A stretch of 20,113 bases of DNA from Conidiobolus incongruus B7586 (lineage: Eukaryota; Entomophthoromycota; Entomophthoromycetes; Entomophthorales; Conidiobolaceae), in contig JNEM01015725.1 in NCBI GenBank assembly GCA_000697335.1, forward strand, positions 1 through 20,113, given 5' to 3'. Below the pieces are notes generated by a model. The model saw only the letters and a program-made list of their open reading frames with translations, made no database searches and was not told the DNA's origin. Every line of letters begins with the position of its first letter. Positions within the stretch are counted from its first letter, which is position 1. Positions 9,325 through 18,642 of the stretch are shown here, one piece after another. Made by a program: the position numbers and the translations under genes.

Positions 9325-10064
9325 TTAACCCAGAATTTCCAACTAACCGAATTTATTCCAAAATAAATAGTTTAAAAAACATCATTCTTAATTGAGTGAA
9401 AATTAATACAATATTAAAATTCTATCCTTATATATCTATCATATTAACCAAGTGGAGAATATTAAAATAAAATCAAAGTATTTATAATGTAATATTCAAC
9501 TCCTTAATAAGTTATTTAACTTATTTGAAATATTCTGGATTTTATTAAGTCTATTGAAATATAATTTTGAATATATAGTTAAGGGTTTAGTTTCAAGAAA
9601 GTTAGAGCGAAAATTTACAAATAATATTATTTGGATTATAACTTTAATTATTAAACAATTATTAATTGGAAAGCATTGATATAACGAAATATTTGAAACT
9701 GGTTCAAAATAATTTTTAATAATATAGAATAATAGGGATTTTTCAATGATTAAAAGTATGAATTTTTTGTATTAATTGATATTAATTTAGGAATATTAAA
9801 AGTATTACTATGCTAAATAGGTTTTTTTGCACTAATAGTAACATAGTACTAGAAAATCATAATATTTCTTATTGCTAATTAAAAGATTAATCAAAGGGTT
9901 TAATTAAAAAAATAATTTTAGTATGTTCAAATAACTAGAAATACCCCAAGTTGAATAAATTATATTGAAATATTCACATAGTAATATACTTGAAAAGATT
10001 AGAACTAAATAATTCATTATTTATTTGTTTAAACCCCATAATCATAAAATTCAAATTCAACTTA

Positions 10065-10202
10065 AAATTTTTTGGGACGTCTACTGAAATTAAAAAATTT
10101 GGGGTAAAGAATTGGGGGAGAAATTAAGTTTTGCTAGTAGCACATGCTGTGAAACCGGGGTTTGTGGACTTGTTAGTTGGAGGACCTCATCACTACCCCA
10201 AA
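10065..10202. other. GC-rich island bounded by 9-base inverted repeats
   Basis: TTTGGGGTA (10098-10106) and its exact complement TACCCCAAA (10194-10202) enclose a GC-rich core. The core holds AAACCGGGGTTT (10152-10163, two 5-base arms around GG) and AGCACATGCT (10139-10148). CCGGGG at 10155-10160 fits the SYGGRG target of CreA/Mig1 repressors. No reading frame, tRNA or snoRNA box set is convincing. It lies about 1.7 kb upstream of the CreA-like gene. It could be a distal regulatory element, an unidentified structured RNA, or a tiny inverted-repeat transposon; there is no clear target-site duplication. Confidence 0.4.
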
Positions 10203-10210
10203 GTAAAATA

Positions 10211-11496
10211 GTATTTAATTCATTGCAATATCTCAATTTCATCTGAAATTCTTATTCATTTTTATTTTTAGAAGTTTATTATGTGATATATCATCATTGT
10301 TTACCATGATTAATTTAAATTGAATGGATATTTATTGATATATTGAAAAATATTTAAGATTCGTTTGAATTTGTTTCTCAATTATTGATTTTTAATCCAT
10401 ATGTAACTTTTATATTTTTACATATAATTGAATCATTAACTGTTCGTCCTAATCGAACATATTTTGTTTCTACAGTTTAATTGATATGGTAATATTTTCA
10501 ATGATTTTTCTATCGATTCTATTGTAAATAATGATTGATGATATGATTGGTCAATATTGACATACTTTCTAATAGTTTAGGATAGGATTCGATTTTTGCC
10601 TCCTCCTTTACCAACTTTAATCATCCTTTCCCACATATTAAAGACTATCACTCCTTTTCAGCTATTTTTAATATTGTTTACGATCTTTTATTACATATTC
10701 ATAATTATTCAACTCCTTGGTAATTTTCTACATTATAACAAAAGTATTTTTCAATTATAATTGACATAAATTACTAATACAATTTAGTCAGATTTTTAAA
10801 GATTTGTGGGGGATATAGAATATCATTTTATCTTAATATTACACTCACCTCTCAATTCAAAAACAGTTCCCCATATATTCCTCTAATCATGATATAATTA
10901 ATCATTACATTTTTCTTGGTTAAAAACTACTTAATTAATGTTGCATTGTATAATATAATGATTATTGTTATTATTAACTGTGTATTTTAATAATTTTTGA
11001 AATATTGTATTTACTTTTCAATTTATAATTCAATATATTTAATATACGTAATATGTCACAAATAACTTCATATTTAGTAAATAAATCTTACAATAAACAC
11101 AAACGAGTGTAAATTGGTTGTTTTTTATTTGTTAAAAATAGTCTATAATAGGTAAAATTAATAATTCAAATATATTTCTATTGCAGTTAGAGTAATACTT
11201 CTGTGACGATTATGGGGTAATAAAATCGAATAAGAAGATGATTTCAATTTTTATCATATTGATTATAATCGCATGGATAAGGGATTATTTACTGGATATT
11301 GTTTTGTAAAATGATATACTAATTCCGATTTCTATTGGTATCCCTTAAGGATTATGTTCAATATGATATTACGTGTATTCATTTTAAGTGATATTTTTAT
11401 ACTCTTTACTAGATTTGAATTAGCAAAAATAGACCTGGTAAATAGCTTCTAAATTCAGGTAATTTTGTCTTTTATTATCGCAAAGAGTTTAAATTA
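10211..11496. other. AT-rich intergenic DNA upstream of the CreA-like gene
   Basis: No gene is seen here. A pyrimidine-rich patch at about 10590-10680 gives a roughly 25-codon minus-strand open stretch with a GGG-containing peptide, too short to support. A small inverted repeat, TGTTCG...CGAACA, sits near 10441-10459. Otherwise this is AT-rich background. Confidence 0.5.
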
Positions 11497-11911
11497 GTTT
11501 GGCAAGGGGTTCATAATGGCAAGGGGCTCTAGAGATGCGAATGATGTTGATGGCCACGAGGCAGCTACACCCTACCTCAGTCAATCACCAATCAGATGAG
11601 CGGATAGGTTGGCTCAACGAGAAGGCTTTCCTAATTCAGCTAATTGACAGGAGTCAGAATTTGACCCAAATCCACATTTGGATATCCAACTTTACTCCTC
11701 CCCACACCTTTCAGATTGCCAGGGGGATGGGGTACCAGAAGATTAAACTTAATAAATAATAATATACATAAAAATCCTTTAAATACGCTCACGTTTTCCC
11801 CATCTTTGCTAATTATCTATTGTATTCTCAACGCCTGGATCTTTTTTCATTGCTCTTTAACCAGTTTTCTTGTTTACTTTTCTAACTTCAGGTGATAATT
11901 AAATCTAAATA
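11497..11911 (+). promoter_or_regulatory. GC-richer promoter/leader block of the CreA-like gene
   Basis: The part at 11497-11750 is strikingly GC-richer than all flanking DNA yet has no convincing conserved coding frame. It holds a direct repeat GGCAAGGGG (11501-11509 and 11518-11526), a CCAAT box CCAATCA (11588-11594), and GTGGGG on the minus strand (11700-11705), which fits the CreA/Mig1 SYGGRG consensus and would allow self-control. Short upstream frames begin at ATG 11516 (27 codons, ending TGA at 11599) and near 11535 (74 codons). Just before the gene, TCTAACTTCAG (11881-11891) looks like a branch site plus acceptor, so the 5' leader may be spliced; I cannot fix the donor (GTAATT near 11459 is one candidate). 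Confidence 0.4.
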
Positions 11912-12739
11912 ATGTCCCAAATCAACTTTGTACAACAGACTCCAGGTGTCACCCCCACCTCCCAGCCTAACAAGGAGCTCCCAGCCAAAGGAGCTTCGCC
12001 CAAACCCAAAGATAGCAGTCGTCCTTATCAGTGCACGTACTGCGACAAAGCTTTTCATCGTCTCGAGCACCAAACCCGTCATATTAGAACGCATACTGGA
12101 GAAAAACCTTACAGCTGTAAATTTCCCAATTGTGGCAAAAGGTTTTCTCGATCAGATGAATTAACGCGTCACTCTAAAGTCCATTTGAAAGCTAAAAACA
12201 TGGATAAAGCGAACCACTATTTACCATACACTCCACAGCAACCAACACCACAGCCTGCTCCCAGGGCCATGGCTGCTCCTTTTGATCTTTATTCAGCAAC
12301 TTTGATGAATTCCCCACTCCTGAATAATCATGGTGCTTACTACGTTTCTCCTCCTATGTTTGATAAAACTCCTCTTCCTCATTCTCTATTCACTGTTCCA
12401 TATCCTCCTGGAATCGCAACTACTGGGCCCGCCTTCTGGCCTCCATATACTCCAATGCTCAATTCCACGGATTATGCCGATACAGAATCCGTTCGTTCAT
12501 CTCCTGACCAGCCATCTGCTGTAGCCTGGGGCTATCATCCAGATTCTGCATGGAATCAACTCAATTTATCAACAGCACCTACACCAACTACAAATCAAGT
12601 AGATCCTAATAACCTTTATCCAGCAAACTACGATCCAACAAAGAGGAGATCATCTAAAGTAGAAGACATATTAACCCCCTATGACACATCTCTCCTCCCG
12701 CCATTGAAAGATCTATTTGAATGTGATTTTAGTGTATAG
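11912..12739 (+). CDS. creA: CreA/Mig1-type C2H2 zinc-finger transcription factor
   Basis: A single exon gives 275 residues; an in-frame TAA five bases upstream fixes the first Met. Two C2H2 fingers occupy residues 39-61 (Cys41, Cys44, His57, His61) and 67-91 (Cys69, Cys74, His87, His91), joined by the TGEKPY linker. The recognition helices, HRLEHQTRH and RSDELTRH, are those of the CreA/Mig1 carbon-catabolite repressors, which bind SYGGRG in GC-rich sites flanked by AT. The remainder is Pro/Ser/Thr-rich and disordered. RRSS (245-248) is a possible PKA-type site, and the C-terminal LPPLKDLF (262-269) resembles the effector motif of Mig1-like repressors. At 275 residues it is shorter than typical CreA proteins (about 400). 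A nuclear repressor of sugar-controlled genes is the best guess; a paralogue with another role is possible. It converges on the minus-strand remnant at 12795. Confidence 0.88.
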   Translation: MSQINFVQQTPGVTPTSQPNKELPAKGASPKPKDSSRPYQCTYCDKAFHRLEHQTRHIRTHTGEKPYSCKFPNCGKRFSRSDELTRHSKVHLKAKNMDKANHYLPYTPQQPTPQPAPRAMAAPFDLYSATLMNSPLLNNHGAYYVSPPMFDKTPLPHSLFTVPYPPGIATTGPAFWPPYTPMLNSTDYADTESVRSSPDQPSAVAWGYHPDSAWNQLNLSTAPTPTTNQVDPNNLYPANYDPTKRRSSKVEDILTPYDTSLLPPLKDLFECDFSV

Positions 12740-12758
12740 CAAATATGAGAGAGGAAGA

Positions 12759-12787
12759 AATTGAATTTTATTGTATAAAATTCAATT
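12759..12787. terminator. Hairpin between converging genes
   Basis: AATTGAATTTTA (12759-12770) pairs exactly with TAAAATTCAATT (12776-12787) across a 5-base loop, giving a 12-bp stem. It begins 20 bases after the CreA-like stop and ends 8 bases before the stop codon of the minus-strand frame. In a 55-base gap between converging frames it would form in both transcripts and may help 3'-end formation. Part of the match is plain AT, but the GAA/TTC step adds specificity. Confidence 0.4.
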
Positions 12788-12794
12788 GAAACAC

Positions 12795-13004
12795 TCAATA
12801 CTTTATACAATCAAAGCATTCAGCATATTTGTAGAAATCCTCCCCTGATAGATCAACTCCTTCAGAGCATTCAATATAGGACAGCTGTTTCATCCCTTCG
12901 TCTCCTCTAATCCAATCCCCTTCCAACTTAGCATTTCCATCTTCGTAAATAATTAATTCTCCCTCCCCTTCCCAAATTTTTTGATAATTATAAATATTCT
13001 TATT
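12795..13004 (-). pseudogene. Orphan terminal exon or gene remnant, unrecognised
   Basis: A 69-codon frame runs from just after an in-frame TAA (13005-13007) to TGA at 12795-12797. The part at about 12977-12795 is GC-richer and protein-like, with KIWEGEGELIIYEDGN, KLEGDWIRGDEGMK and DLSGEDFYKYAECFDCIKY at the C-terminus. It has no ATG near its start; the only Met is internal. AAG or AATAAG near its left boundary could be a splice acceptor, but upstream (13010 onward) the DNA becomes almost pure A/T, with no partner exon that I can see. It is therefore either the last exon of a gene with a long intron or a truncated relic. The acidic, Cys-containing C-terminus is not one I recognise. It was found by reading the minus strand directly. 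Confidence 0.45.
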
Positions 13005-13007
13005 TTA

Positions 13008-16000
13008 TAATCAAATTTAAATAATCTCGAATAAATTAAATAAAATAATTTTAATAATTTAAATAATTTTTATATAAAATTAATATATTATTACTATTAT
13101 AACTCAATAAAAATAATGAATAATTTTAAAATTTAAATTTTAAATAAAATAATTTTCATTAAAATTTAAAATTTTGATTAATTTTGAATGAATTTTAAAG
13201 AAAAATTAAACAAAATTATTTAAATTTTATCTCAGCTAAATTGTATCATTGGCTCAATTTTATTAATTGTAGATTAGTAGCCAATTAAATAAAGATTTCT
13301 AAATATTAATATTTTTAGAATAACTCAATCAATCTAACTTAAGATCAAATTGTCAAAATTAGATTAATGAATAAGATCGAAAGTTTGAGATATATAAGAT
13401 GGATGAATAGAATATAAGTATATATTTATTAAAATATATAAAATTAGAATAAATAAACGTAATTATAACTCAACTTAAATTTGATTTTATTAATTTGTAA
13501 TTTTAATAGCTATTTAACTATTATTTATGTTTCAAATGTTGATAAATTATCAATTTTTAAATACTAACATACAAGTAAAATTTGGGTTATGAAATTTTTG
13601 ATTATCAATTTGATATATTATGATTAGTTATAACCACTTTTTATTATTACACAGTTATATATTGACCAAATAGTATCTTTATATTCACAGCTAAAATAAC
13701 TTCTTTGTATCATTAATATTTATATTAATGAATTTTGAATATCTTCAAACATATCAATCAATTCAAAATGTTTTATTTTTAAATTGGGACTTGAGTTGAT
13801 ATTGATAGTATTGTCATAAATTCATTCATTTAATTATATATTAAGAGTAATATTGCATATTATTTCATAATTTTACTCAATAAAAAATGAATATAAATCT
13901 GAAATTTTAATGGATTTAAGAAATTATAAATAAATTGTATAGATTATAGTTTTGTGGTAATCAAATTAAGCTTAAGAGTGTATATAACCAATTATAATTA
14001 TGAGAAATATTAAAATTTATCAACAAAATTTTCAACACTAATTATATGTATATTATGACTATACTGTTGCTTTAAATGATATATTTTCCAAAATCTAATA
14101 TTTTTATAGAATTTAATTTATTTCATAAGGATCACTATGGAATTATATTTAGTTTATATTATACATAAAATCACAAAGTAAATGGAATAGTTTAAAGTCT
14201 TCACACTATTTTATTTTATTGTATTTGAAATTTTAATACCCAATTAAGATATTTGTTATCCAAAATAATCATAATTGAAATTTATACTTTAGTTTTTGAA
14301 ATATTACTCTATATGTGATCAGCCCTAAGGAGTGCTTTCGAATAAAATAGAAGATTTGAAATTTAACAAAGGATAAGCAAGAGACTTAACTCAGTTGAAT
14401 CATTTTACAAATCTATTCTACCATTTATAATTTAGGAAAGAAATCTGTTCCAATATAATATTAGATAAATATATGATTAATGTAATTATTTTTCGCTTAT
14501 TATACCATTATAGGAATATATTATAAATATTTAATAGTCATAAAGATTTGTAATCCGATATTTAATGACAATTGTAATTAATGATAGTTGAAAAAATGAA
14601 TATTTATCTAATTTTCGAAAATTGAATTATATTATAACAAATTTTAATGAAACAAATACATTAATTGAATGTTTGAATTAAAACTTTCACATAAAAATAT
14701 CTCATTTACCTTCTAATTATATTATATATCAATAAATATAAGTATCAAAATATCGAATTGAATAAAAATTATATTATATATAAATTTACTTTCTAACACT
14801 ATATTTAAGCTTTTTGTTCCAATATTTATAAATATAATTCATAGAGTTTATAATTATTTAATTATAGAAAAAATAAGCATATAGATAAGGTTATTCAAAA
14901 ATACTGTACAAAAAATTTATAAAATTATTTTTTATATGGCTAACTAAACAATAAAATGTCTATATCTTCAAATATAATACTATATGTGCTACAAAAATTA
15001 AACAATTATATTTATCAATTTTTCCAATATTAAATATATTTCAATAGAGATTTATTTATTTTGTTAAGAGATTAGTTTTTGGATTTTTTTATAATAACTC
15101 ATATTTATAATAATACTCAGTCAATTATGCATTTTTATGCTAGAACCCTTACCAAAATCCAATTTATATGCAATTATATTGTATAATACCCTTGATTCGA
15201 TTAATGAACATGATTCTCCTTTTCTCTCAAATTCCCACTATTTTTATATGATTATTGTTAATCACTATTAGTTGCTAAAATTTCAGACTATTCTTTAAGA
15301 TTTTATTTACCATAACTTGTCATATTTAAATATCTGGTAAACCTACTAATATTTTACTAAATTTACTATGTCATCACTATGACTAAGACTTCCTCTGCAC
15401 TATATCTGGTTCCTATCATACATAAGTTACGCATTCAATAATATATTGGAGCAAAATTTCATTATCACTTAATGATGATACAAATATAATATTGAATTAA
15501 AATAATTTTAAATTATTTCGATTAGCATATTCCAATTATAATTGAATTCATAATTAATATCAATTGATTTTTAAATATATGGATATATACTTCATCCTGT
15601 ATTTTCTCAATTTTAATTTATCATCAATCATAATACTTGATATTAAACAAAGTTGGATGCTTTGAGTCATTTTATTCATTATGATTAACTTCTAATTAAA
15701 TATATTTTAAATTATATATCTCTTTTTAACTGACCAGATTAAATATTATTAATTGGGCTTTAATCATATACATCCTTAAAACTCTTTAAATCATTAAAAT
15801 ATTTATTGTCATACTTAATATGATTTAATAAATACATTTTTTGTATCATTTGAATTATAATCTAATAATCAACTGCATTTTAAAAAGAAAATATATTAAG
15901 TTGTTTAGAATAATATTTAAGATCTAATTTAAAAATTCTAAATATAAATTTCAAGCATTTGAAATATTTACATTATAAATTGATTGTATCTGGGATTAAA

Positions 16001-16446
16001 ATTATTAATAAGCTTGAAAAAGAATATTATCAATACTTGGATTATACATAATAATAGATTAAATTAATATAGTAATATTATTTGGTTAAGTTCTCAAAAT
16101 ATACTATTAAAATGATGATTACTCATATTAATCATTCTGTCGTGAGTTTTACATTTTTGACGCAATTTTAATTTCGGAAATCTTTGATTAGTAATGACTC
16201 ATATTAATAGTATTAACGATTTGATTGGCTAGTCGGTAAATTGGATTAATTCCCATTTTTAAAATGAATTGATACAGGGTATTATTTATAGAATCCAAAG
16301 ATCACCAGGTATTCATGCTTAGGTCATATTGAAACAGATTAATGGATCATTAAAATTTATTATAAATTTAGAATATTATTAATAATTTATTCATTAATAA
16401 AAAATCAAATTAAACTTTCATTAATATATCTTTTTCATAAAAAACA
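13008..16446. other. AT-rich gene desert upstream of the acyltransferase gene
   Basis: About 3.4 kb without a gene. The part at 13010-13210 is nearly all A and T, with self-complementary AAATTTAAA/TTTTAAAT runs, as in matrix-attachment-like DNA. Short GC-richer patches at 14320-14345, 15160-15240 and 15360-15430 have no open frame. The last 300 bases form the promoter of the acyltransferase gene. No tRNA or rRNA is seen. Confidence 0.6.
16195..16201 (+). promoter_or_regulatory. Gcn4/CpcA-type site
   Basis: TGACTCA is the perfect core of the Gcn4/Cpc1 (bZIP) site used in fungal general amino-acid control. It starts 252 bases upstream of the acyltransferase ATG. It lies in a direct repeat, ACTCATATTAAT (16121-16132 and 16197-16208), whose first copy gives the variant TTACTCA. 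TGACGCAA at 16158-16165 is a further bZIP-like site between the copies. Placement before an amino-acid biosynthesis gene supports function. Confidence 0.5.
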
Positions 16447-17937
16447 ATGAATATAGTAGCTTTATTGAGATCATCACAAATCACTCGAACTATTCAAAGA
16501 GCTTCATTTACAAGTAATTAATTTATATTTGGCTATTAGTTTACGAGGTTTAACTGTTATATAGGTTCTACACGTATACTTCAAGCTTCCAATAAGGGTC
16601 CCGAACTTCCAAATATATGTTACACTGGGACAAATGAAAACATGTCATTTCCTTGTCTTGATCATCTTGCCAATCGTACCCGATCTCTCGATGGCGGACC
16701 TGAGCCTAATTACGAAAAGGTTGTCTCTGGGTATGATAAGTTTCATTATGATCAACCTTTTGAATTAGATCATGGAGGTCTCCTTCCCGAATTTGATTTA
16801 GCTTATGAAACATGGGGTACTTTAAATGCCAAAAAAGACAACGCTATTCTCATACATACTGGTCTCTCTGGAAGTAGTCATGCAAAGAGCCATCCAAAAA
16901 ATCAAAATCCTGGATGGTGGGAGAAATTCATCGGCTCAGGTGGTGTGATCGATACTGATAAATATTTTGTCATTTGTACCAATGTGCTAGGAGGATGTTA
17001 TGGCTCAACTGGTCCCAGCTCTATTGATCCTACAGATGGACAACATTATGCAACCCGTTTCCCCATTCTTACTGTATTTGATATAGTCAGAGCGCAATTC
17101 AAATTATTGGATCATCTTGGAATCCAAACCCTGCACGCGTCTGTTGGAAGTAGTATGGGTGGGATGCAATCACTCGCTGCTGGTACCCTCTTTTCGGATC
17201 GCGTAAATAAGATAGTTTCTATTTCAGCTTGCGCTAAATCCCATCCATCATCAATAGCTATTCGTCATATTCAAAGACAAGTTTTAATGACTGATCCAAA
17301 CTGGAATAAGGGATTCTACTACAAGAGTATTCCACCCCATGTTGGAATGAAGATGGCCAGAGAAGTTGCTACAATTACGTAAGCATCCTTCCACATTTGT
17401 CGTATACATTATTAACATTAGATATTTAGATATCGATCCGGACCTGAATGGGAAAATCGCTTTGGACTTAAAAGAAAAGATGAATCTGCACCCCCATCAT
17501 TTTGTCCTGATTATTTAATTGAGACTTATTTAGATCACCAAGGCGAAAAATTCTGTCTAGATTATGATCCTAACTCTCTTCTCTACGTTTCAAAAGCAAT
17601 GGACATGTTCGATTTAAGTCAATCTAACCTCATCAAATTAAAGGAGACATCCAAACTCGTCAAAGATCGCTTCAAGACTGAGCCTTCTAAGGATTCGCAA
17701 GAAGATTTGAGACAGGGGCTCTCTCTCATCAAAGCCCATACCCTTGTCTTGGGAGTTCAATCCGATGTCCTATTCCCATACTGGCAGCAAAAGGAAATTG
17801 CTACTGAAATCAAAAAAGGAGGTAATACCAAGGTCAATTACTTTGAACTCGACAGTTTATACGGTCATGATACCTTCTTGATTGAACTCAACAGTGTTGG
17901 AGCAGCTGTCAAAGGTCATATCGAGCAAACTATTTAA
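16447..17937 (+). CDS. cysA: Mitochondrial MetX-family O-acyltransferase, serine O-acetyltransferase (CysA/Cys2) type
   Basis: Exons are 16447-16513, 16565-17378 and 17430-17937. Both introns are 51 bases (GTAATT...TAG and GTAAGC...TAG). The spliced frame is 462 residues. The first 34 residues have five basic and no acidic residues (R8, R14, R18, R26, K33), fitting a mitochondrial presequence, so the start in exon 1 is preferred over the Met at 16642 (residue 49). The alpha/beta-hydrolase domain carries the nucleophile Ser219 in GSSMGGMQ, Asp406 in GVQSDVLFP and His440 in LYGHDTFL. The stretches [31 protein letters not shown] and [10 protein letters not shown] agree with fungal CysA/Cys2 proteins, as I recall them, which make O-acetyl-L-serine from serine and acetyl-CoA for cysteine synthesis. 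Homoserine O-acetyltransferase (Met2/MetX) is the close alternative, and some relatives use succinyl-CoA, so the exact substrate pair is inferred. Confidence 0.92.
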
Positions 17938-18607
17938 TTTTTCAAATATTTATTATACAAAATAACAAATGATAATAACATAAAAACATTCAAAAATATA
18001 ATGATGATATTCACAACTCGTTATTATATCAATAACATTATATTATCATTTAATTTTATTTTTACTAATTACAATGATTTCTTTGAGTCAGTTGTCTAAC
18101 ACAATAAATTTTCATTAATATTTGATTGATATTATATGGTAAAGTTAATAATGATATAATACATCTAACTATATGATAAAAACAATTAATTTTATTTATG
18201 GATAAAAGAATTTAGGCTAAATAAAATGGATGATTTTAAATTGATTTTTTCTTTATCCACTATATTTTGATATTTTTTTAAAATCTTTATTACTAACTTT
18301 ATATTGACAGATATATAATAATTTAAATATTTGATCTGATTTTATACATATGTTATTTTTGAAAGTTAGACATTCAACAATTATTTTAAAATTAAAATAG
18401 GAAGTTTTTTAAATTTTGATTTTCCAAATATATTATTAGTTTCAAATATATATACATATATTTATAATAAATAGAAAATATATAGAATTACATTAGATAT
18501 TGTTATTTAATTTTATTTATTAAAATATTGACTTCTAAAAATTATCATTTAATTTAATATATTTGGACTGAATAATAAATATCAAAAGGTTTTTTTGAAT
18601 ATTAATG

Positions 18608-18642
<35 letters not shown>

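Larger units (their letters stand above)
7931..10064. other. AT-rich gene desert, middle part
   Basis: This is AT-rich intergenic DNA. It contains the TCAATAG tandem repeat (8147-8174) and the weak minus-strand coding-looking stretch at 8883-9324, listed separately. Otherwise I see no gene, RNA gene or repeat array. Confidence 0.5.

Noticed and set aside
10065-10202. A snoRNA or tRNA in the GC-rich island
   Set aside because: The minus strand has a box C-like GTGATGA, but there is no CTGA box D at a suitable distance, and no tRNA cloverleaf or GGTTCGA arm is present.
10565-10680. A minus-strand peptide with a GKGGGK run as a coding exon
   Set aside because: It has only about 25 codons between stops, no conserved context and no credible splice sites.
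11535-11759. A 74-codon plus-strand frame upstream of the CreA-like gene as an independent gene
   Set aside because: There is no recognisable domain, it overlaps another short frame, and its place just before the regulator fits an upstream frame in a leader better than a gene.
11658-11848. A minus-strand open stretch through the GC-rich promoter block, containing PHPPGNLKGVG and GYPNVDLGQI
   Set aside because: It has no ATG, part of it runs through A/T-only DNA, the opposite strand is open too, and a CCAAT box and the CreA-like leader explain the block better. It is listed in case a homology search disagrees.
11888-12094. A minus-strand frame inside the CreA-like gene
   Set aside because: It is a shadow of the zinc-finger exon on the other strand, as are the short plus-strand frames at 11928-12164 and 12330-12524.
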